64,000 bases of DNA from positions 11,485,001 through 11,549,000 of the forward strand of contig CM037589.1 of the NCBI GenBank assembly GCA_021018995.1, read 5' to 3'. The stretch's first letter is position 1. Every line of letters starts with the position of its first letter. Shown here piece after piece: positions 58,085-64,000 of this stretch. Origin of the DNA: Chloranthus sessilifolius. Lineage: Eukaryota > Streptophyta > Magnoliopsida > Chloranthales > Chloranthaceae. Made by a program: the position numbers and the translations under genes. Below the pieces are notes generated by a model, which was given only the letters and a program-made list of their open reading frames with translations, was not told the origin of the DNA and searched no databases.

Positions 58085-58400
58085 TTTGAAGTTCATGATC
58101 AATAGATATCTGGTATATAAAATTAGAGCAAAATACGATACTTGTCATATGATCTATTATATATAGTCAATTGTTGACTCATATAATAGCCTTTGACTCC
58201 ATTTAATCAAATGATGAAAATTATATTTTGTTTTAATCTTTTACAATTGATATCTTTAAATTATGGCCTTCAAATCATACGTCCTAGATGGTGTTTTCAT
58301 ATAGTAGAGGCCACCAAATTTGCAAATCTTTCTTTCAAATTCGGTGCAATCAGATTGCAAGTAATGGCTCCCTTAACTATCTGATAGTACTTGATTTCTA
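58085..58400. repeat. Hairpin-MITE family A arms
   Basis: TTCATGATCAATAGATATC and GCAAAATACGATACTTG on the left face CAAATGATGAAAATTATATT and AATTGATATCTTTAAATTATGG on the right, around a GTCAATTGTTGAC palindrome. 58401-58954 shows nothing recognisable. Confidence 0.5.
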
Positions 58401-58954
58401 GGTGATAGCTTCTATGAGAGCACATCATTAGATTGTCCAATGCTCTAGATATAATTTAACACCATTAATAATTATTTGAAATTATTAACTAATTGAGTAA
58501 CGGATACTAATTCAAAAGTGCAACGATAATCCTGTAATTCATGAGTCAATTGTTTCAAAGGATGGTTGACACTTGACAATATAATATTTAACGCAAAATT
58601 TAAAGTTACAATCTACAACCATTTACATTAGTTGACTAAAGTAGCATACATTTGGAGTATAAATGTACTTAACTATTTAAATCAACTTAGGTACAACTCA
58701 ACTCCGGCCTCTCAACTATTTTAAATTATTGTGACTGATATAGCTTCATGAGTATAATAAGAATTTCTAAAATTAAGTGCACAACATTTTGCCTCAACAA
58801 CTGTTTAAAAAAAAATACATGTTGCTGCAACATCATCTTTCCATAAATATCCAAACAGAAAATTAAGAGAAAATAATTTATCATGACTACACGACATATT
58901 TGCTTTTTCCTAACAAATATTAGAAAGAGTTGCATTATTATTTGATCAAATATT

Positions 58955-59465
58955 AGTACCGTGCGGTTTTTGAACCGAACCGACTAAATCGAACTACCGG
59001 GTTTGGTTCGGTTTGGACGAGTACCTGTTTGGGTTTGATTTGAAAAAAAGGAAAACCGAAAAGTTTGGCTTGGTTTCGATTTCAAGCCGAAACAAAACCG
59101 AATCGAACCGAATGTAATTTGTAAGTATATATATAGGCAGGGATCTTGATTAATTTTAAAGGGCATTTAAATAAAATATATATTTTTTATATATAATCCT
59201 ACCTTTGTCTTTAGCCTATTCCTAAATCTTAAAACGGTAAAATAGAACTTATAGAAAAATCGGTTGAGAAGTTGAGAAAATTTTGATGTATAAGTAGAGC
59301 TTATAGGAAAACAAAAATCGAAATCGACTGAACCATACCAAACCGAATTGAGTCGGGTTGGTTTGGTTTAAGAGTTGGACGGTTTGATTTGGTTTGAAAA
59401 TCTAAAAAGCGATTAAGACCGATTTGATTTGTAATTTTGGTCCAAAATCGACCAAACCAAACCAT
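58955..59465. repeat. AACCGAACC word-rich repeat
   Basis: GAACCGAACCGACTAAATCG, GGTTTGGTTCGGTTTGG and CCAAACCGAATTGAG words in both orientations, in two blocks separated by AT-rich sequence. Same type as 27300 and 57585. Confidence 0.6.
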
Positions 59466-59560
59466 ATACGCCCCCATCAAATATTAAGTGCATCCTCACT
59501 AATATCTAAAGTTTGTATTATTCTCTCAAAAAGAAAGAAAAAAAAAAGTTATTTATTTAT

Positions 59561-59660
59561 GGGAAATTTGCACTTTCAGCCCTATATGTTTGCGTATTTG
59601 CAGAAACGGCCCTATAGTTTCAATCCTTGCATAAATGGCCAGCTCCAAGCCTAGCCGGGT
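59561..59660. repeat. Candidate left terminal repeat of the MULE
   Basis: GGGAAATTTGCACTTTCAGC, TTTGCGTATTTGCAGAAACG and GCATAAATGGCCAG follow the pattern of plant MULE terminal inverted repeats (GGG-AATTTGCA...ATTTGCA-A-A-GGCC). The partner would be right of the window. An A-rich and ATTTATTTAT stretch precedes it. Confidence 0.45.
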
Positions 59661-59881
59661 GCACATCAGATATCTATATATATGCTTCTCTATGCAAGCA
59701 TTGAATCTAGAATTTTTGTACCATCTTTTAACAATTTTTATCTCTCTTGGAAAGCGATTTCGAGATTCCACTAAAGGTCGTATAACATAGAGAATACAAC
59801 AGGCTAGGTAAGATATCGAGTACAATATCTTTTAAATTATTGTTTTCCCAATTTCTCGCAACATTGTAGGAAGTCCATGAT

Positions 59882-59951
59882 ATTTTAAGATATCGTCCGA
59901 TAACTTAAGATATCGACCGATAACTTAAGATATCGGTCGATATCTTAAAAG
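59882..59951. repeat. Left bi-palindromic array, 20-bp period, about 3.5 units
   Basis: ATCGTCCGAT (59892), ATCGACCGAT (59912) and ATCGGTCGAT (59932) are exactly 20 bp apart, separated by AACTTAAGAT. A further degenerate unit lies near 60015. Same design as 63081-63480. Confidence 0.85.
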
Positions 59952-60169
59952 GTTTTTTTTTTGTTTTTGGATTATGGTTTACGTTAAAAGTCCATCCATC
60001 GGCTATATATCTTAGGATATCAAGCGATAACCTATGATTGACAAAAACTCTAAAGTTTTCATTCCTTTAATTTTTTTAATAATATTTTTAAACAATTGTA
60101 GCGCTAAGTCAAGTATAACTCTTTATAAACAACTAATTTTAATTTTAATTTTGTAAATATTGTAGGTTG

Positions 60170-62580
60170 AAATGGATGTTCCCCTTCTTTGCCATTTTGA
60201 TTTAAATGCAGCGTGAGAGATAATACTTACAACGGAGGACATCGGAGGATTGTCCTTTGTCACGGAGAATATATCATTTCTTTGAGTTTATAGAGAAAAT
60301 GTACAAAAGTCGATCGGACACGTAGGAAGAACATTCTATTACATTTCGTTTCATTACGCATAGGGAATGAGCTTGTATTTGCCGAATTGTATCGACTCGA
60401 TGATCTTACAAACTTATTTAGAGCATATCGTATCGGTGATGGTGTTATAAATATTTATATCGAAAATCATTAGTCACTCTTGTGGCGAAATTTTGCCGTC
60501 TTTAGAAACATTTCAACCGTTTAAGGAAACAAGCGAAGATGATCATGGTGTTGGAGCAGAACATTTGATTGAAAATCAAGGAATACGGTATGAAGAGGAG
60601 AACATTGTTGCAATAATAGCCCGATGATAAATATAAATATAGGATTCCGCCCCTACACAAGAACTTCCGAGCAACCCTATTCGGACATTCGGTAGTGAAG
60701 GCGATGAAGATCAAGGATATTCTCATCAAGCGAATCCGATGCATGATACATCTCGATTCAACGATTCGATTCGTCGGTGGGAAACATTTTTAGTCGGCCT
60801 TAGTCCATATCAATGGCCTTCGGAACAAATAGCTTCGGAGCCTTCAACAGCACACCCTCTCATACATCAAACATTCTCGCATCGGCTAACATCAATCCAA
60901 ACAAGTGCACATCAACCAAGCGTACATCGACGGGCTCAATCTCAATCACGTAACCATCCAACCATGACGGTGATAGTGATCCCGAAAATAATGAAGCCAC
61001 CGTCTCCACTTCGCGTGTTTATACTAATAGAATTGATCAACCTCCGTGGGCGAAGACTATCGACTTAATGACTCGGAAGGGAGTACATGGATTGAGACGA
61101 TGAGGCATGAAGGGGAACGATTACCATTGGTCGAGCGTTTAGAAATAAGAAATCATTTCAAAAGTTCTTAAAGAATTTGCGATGACAAATAATTTTGATT
61201 AAACCAATAAAACCAGTCCTCTTCGAGTAATCGAGGTGTGTTGAAGTAGGATGTGCTTGGCGAATACATGCATCGAAATTAGTAGGCGTAGACACGTTTG
61301 CTGTGAAAACTTTCCACCCGAAACACACGTGCGGAATGCCAGCTTTTGGAAGCGGACATCGCCAATGTACGACATCGTGGATAGCTTCATTCTTTAGAGA
61401 TAAACTATTAAAGGGTTTTGACGAGACTCTGATAATTTTGATATTGAAAAAAATACGGTATAACTTGATGGGATTCTTTGGAAAGCATGAGAGGAAAAGA
61501 AATGGCGTTGAATGACATCCGAGGTAGTTAGAAGGAGCAATTTAAGATGTTACCGTCATATGTTTTCGAATTACGTGGTCGATCCGGCATAAATTGTGTC
61601 TCGAGCGATAATGCATTTAAGAGATTCTTCGTGGCATTCGGACCTTGCATTGAAGCTTTGTAATACTTTCGAAGAATAATTATGTAGATGGAACGCATTT
61701 ATGCGTGGACGATATAAGGGTGTTGTTAATAGCTACGGGAATGAGCGGGAATAGACATTTATTTCCTATAGCGTTCGTTGTCGAAAAGAAAATGAAGACC
61801 ATTGGACATGGTTTCTTGATCTATTAGGGAGGCGTGTAATCGGTGAATTTGAAGAAACGGTTTGTTTTGATATCGATGCAGAAAGGTTTGATGGAAGCGA
61901 TGAAAAGTTTTTCCTAATGCCTTTCACACATCGACACACAGCTCTAAATCTGTTTGATAAATATAAGGATACAATCTCTAGACCGCTTTTTGGGTTCTTT
62001 GCCGTGCATTTCGAAGCAAAATTTAAATGAATTATGCGAAAAATAGAAGCGACACCCACTTGAAATGTACAAAATGGATTAAAGAAATTGGTGATCATTT
62101 GCACAGCGCTTATTTCAAGGGAGGCGTTATGATATGTTGACAACTAATATAGTTGAAAGCATAAATAGTGTGTTGAAAATACCGGGGAGGAACCGATTGT
62201 GAGCATGTTAGAAACTATTCGCATAAAAGTCCGAATTTTATCTTCGCCGAGGAAGGAAATAAATGACACATGTGTTAACACCGATGGCGTAAAACACATA
62301 AAAAGAAATTCGAGGATGGGCCCATCGAACGTCATACCATATGGTCGTGATATATTTCAAGTTAAGCGTGGTGATTACACTCATAGTGTCGATCTAGAAT
62401 CGCGAACATGTACATGCAGGCGTTGGGCTATTCTTGGATTACCATGTTCATCACGATTGCCGCATTATCGCCAAAACAGAAGAGAGATCCCCCAATTTTG
62501 TGAACACTGGTTTTACCGGTGACTTATTTAGGAAAACTTACAAAGAACACTTTGTCCCGACTGCTTGACAAGCGCCAATG
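60170..62580 (+). pseudogene. MULE transposase pseudogene
   Basis: Pieces in several frames follow the order of a plant MULE transposase. A zinc-binding FLYWCH/DBD-like part lies at about 61150-61400. The DDE core starts near 61690 (VDGTHL or DGTHLCVDDI), then IATGMSGNRHLFPIAFVVE, QKGLMEAMKSF (the usual SDRQKGL has lost its catalytic Asp), LFQGRRYDMLTTNIVESINS and SVLKIPGRNR. A SWIM zinc finger follows at about 62340-62460 (FQVKRGDYTHSVDLESRT, CTCRRWAILGLPCSS; the final His of C-x-H is missing), then GDLFRKTYKEHFVPT. Many stops and frameshifts; not functional. Confidence 0.85.
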
Positions 62581-63080
62581 GACTTCGTAAATAAAAGACA
62601 TTCAAGTTTTGCCTCCCACAAAATACGTCAAGCCGGCCGTCCAAGAAAAGGAGAACAAGATCTAAAGGGAAGTTCGACCACTACAATGTAAAAATTGTAA
62701 CAAATGCGGTCATAATAAATTTAGTGTAAATTTGTTAATATTTGAAATTAACTTATATTACATCAAAGGTTGAGATTGAAAACAGATTTAGATTAGATTA
62801 GACCTAGTGGCAATCGAGCTTCCAATGATTTCATTATAGAAGAGTATTTTTTTTTTCTCTTTTTCTTTCCTTCAATATAAACAGATTAAACCTCAATAAA
62901 AGAGCGATCAACATCTATAAATTAATTAATATATTTTTTTGAAATTGTGACTAAAATATATTGTTGTGCTTCTTAATAAATCATTCATTCATTCAAACAG
63001 GATTTGAAGTTTCCAAATTCGCCCCTAATTTACTAGTGATTGGCATAAAGCCAAACCAAAGATATCAGGCTTCACAATTC
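62581..63080. other. AT-rich spacer between transposase and array
   Basis: No coding signature or further repeat recognised. Confidence 0.5.
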
Positions 63081-63492
63081 AGAAAGGTATATCTTAAATC
63101 ATCGTCAGATATCTTAAATCATCGGCCGATATCTTAAATCATCGGGCGATGATTTAAATTATCGGCCGATGTTTTGAAATATCGTCCGATGTTTTAAAAT
63201 ATCGTCCGATTTTTTAAAATATCGGTCGATATCTTAAATCATCGGTCGATGATTTAAATCATCGCCCGATGATTTAAGATATCGGCCGATGATTTAAGAT
63301 ATCGGACGATGATTTAAATCATCGGCCGATGATTTAAGATATCGGCCGATATTTTAAATCATCGGCCGATGATTTAAGCTATCGTCCGATTATTTAAAAT
63401 ATCGTCCTATAATTTAAATCATCGGCCGATAATTTGAGATATCGGACGATGATTTAAATTATCGGCCGATGATATAAGTCATCGGCCTATTG
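63081..63492. repeat. Right bi-palindromic array, 20-bp period, about 20 units
   Basis: From 63101 onward each 20 bp is one ATCGNNCGAT decamer plus one A/T-rich decamer centred on TTTAA or TTAAA (GATTTAAATC, GATTTAAGAT, ATCTTAAATC). Both decamers are self-complementary in their commonest form. The period is exactly 20 bp with no insertion or deletion across the array, although bases vary. In the first decamer variation falls mainly on the two central positions (GC, TC, GT, GA, CC, GG). It lies between the MULE transposase and the Ulp1 fragment. Confidence 0.97.
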
Positions 63493-63670
63493 GAATTGCT
63501 TCAAGAGAGGAAGCCTCCATTGATACATCATACAAGGTGATACAAATAAGATAAATAATTGATAACAACGATAATGAAAATTATACAAGTTAATAAAAAT
63601 TAATAAAATTAAATAATTTACAATTTCATCAAAAAATATCTTTACAAAACACTAAATTTTTTTACAGATA
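63493..63670. other. AT-rich sequence downstream of the Ulp1 fragment
   Basis: Nothing recognised. Confidence 0.5.
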
Positions 63671-64000
63671 TTAAATCTTCTTCCCAAACGTGCACATTCG
63701 ATGTCCGATTTCGGCTCTAAATTGTTGCATATGTTTATCGTCGAAATCAATAGGCCGCTGTTGGGAGAAGTACTCTATATACTTCAAAATGTATACACCG
63801 CAATCCCAACCGTTCTTTTGGATCGAGAAACGGCTGATGACGCCGATACCTTCCACTGTTGATCGAAAGCTGACTTCAAACCGATAGTGTAAAGAAGGTG
63901 CGGAAGGTGATTCAATAGACATTCTTTATACGCTTTAAACCTTTTTGAGCACTCTCGGTCTGCTGGATCAATTAGCTTAATTTCTCGATCAACTAATGAA
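63671..64000 (-). pseudogene. Ulp1-like cysteine protease (C48) C-terminal fragment, frameshifted, cut by window edge
   Basis: Reading leftward from the edge, one frame gives SLVDREIKLIDPADREC and KRFKAYKECLLNHLP. A shift to another frame then gives GVISRFSIQKNGWDCGVYI and LKYIEYFSQQRPIDF, ending MCTFGKKI at a stop (63671). Q-x-N-x-x-D-C-G is the Gln/Cys active-site segment of Ulp1/SENP (SUMO-type) proteases. The catalytic His region would lie beyond the window. The in-frame stop just before 63922 shows the frame is broken. Such domains occur in host proteins and in MULE and CACTA transposons; the neighbour suggests transposon origin. Convergent with the transposase. Confidence 0.75.

Larger units (their letters stand above)
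59561..64000 (+). mobile_element. Decayed Mutator-like element (MULE) with transposase and Ulp1 protease remnants, right end outside window
   Basis: The region holds, in order, a MULE-like terminus (59561), a short bi-palindromic array (59882), a + strand MULE transposase pseudogene, a long bi-palindromic array (63081-63480) and a - strand Ulp1-like protease fragment reaching the window edge. Some plant MULEs carry a Ulp1 (C48) domain beside the transposase, so a single element is plausible. Joining them is inference, because the right terminus is not in the window and the two coding parts could have separate origins. Confidence 0.6.

Noticed and set aside
58193-58384. 63-codon frame
   Set aside because: It coincides with a hairpin-MITE family A arm; the same frame is produced by other copies of the arm.
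63081-63480. Regular repeat array, considered as CRISPR
   Set aside because: There are no unique spacers. Both decamers repeat, the unit is 20 bp, and the context is a plant nuclear transposon.

Overview
This is nuclear DNA of a flowering plant. It has split genes with GT-AG introns, Ty1/copia retrotransposons with plant-type primer-binding sites, and a very dense load of small non-autonomous DNA transposons (MITEs), microsatellites and decayed mobile elements. I cannot assign a taxon from the sequence; the repeat families look lineage-specific. Only about 2.4 kb is confident host protein-coding sequence.

Host genes, left to right, all on the + strand: (1) the last two exons of a PrmC/HemK-type release-factor glutamine methyltransferase (306-2587, cut by the left edge); (2) a complete five-exon root-type ferredoxin-NADP+ oxidoreductase (6182-11270, 377 aa); (3) a complete eight-exon ARF-GAP plus C2-domain protein of the AGD12/ZAC type (34160-39060, 334 aa). 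On the - strand at about 46.46-47.11 kb is a probable C/D-box snoRNA locus with a TATA box, a telo-box and a site II-like element. One snoRNA there has a 15-nt match to the 3' end of 18S rRNA, across the decoding-site region.

Mobile DNA: a degenerate copia fragment lies at 12.4-13.6 kb. A copia element with both LTRs (18.18-26.68 kb) is split by a 3.15-kb solo-LTR-like insertion with a 5-bp target duplication, and its 3' LTR is split by a composite repeat. An antisense copia gag fragment lies at 48.1-49.5 kb, and an RNase H/LINE-type fragment at 44.55-45.0 kb is itself interrupted by a MITE. At the right edge (59.56 kb to the end) sits a decayed Mutator-like element with a MULE transposase pseudogene and, convergent with it, a Ulp1 (C48) protease fragment.

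Three layers of small repeats explain most of the rest. (a) A large hAT-like MITE group has termini close to CAAGGAT-AAAA and 8-bp target duplications, which I could read at eight or more copies. Its bodies are built of palindromic words such as GATACGTATCGG or TTTCGGCCGAAA. (b) MULE-type MITEs have GAGYTAGTMTA termini and 9-bp duplications. (c) Hairpin-like elements of 350-400 bp are nearly all inverted repeat.

The most unusual structure is an exactly 20-bp-periodic, indel-free array at 63.08-63.48 kb of two alternating 10-bp palindromes (ATCG-NN-CGAT and a TTTAA-centred decamer). Shorter arrays of the same design occur on the other side of the MULE transposase (59.88-59.95 kb) and inside the insertion in the copia 3' LTR (26.34-26.53 kb).
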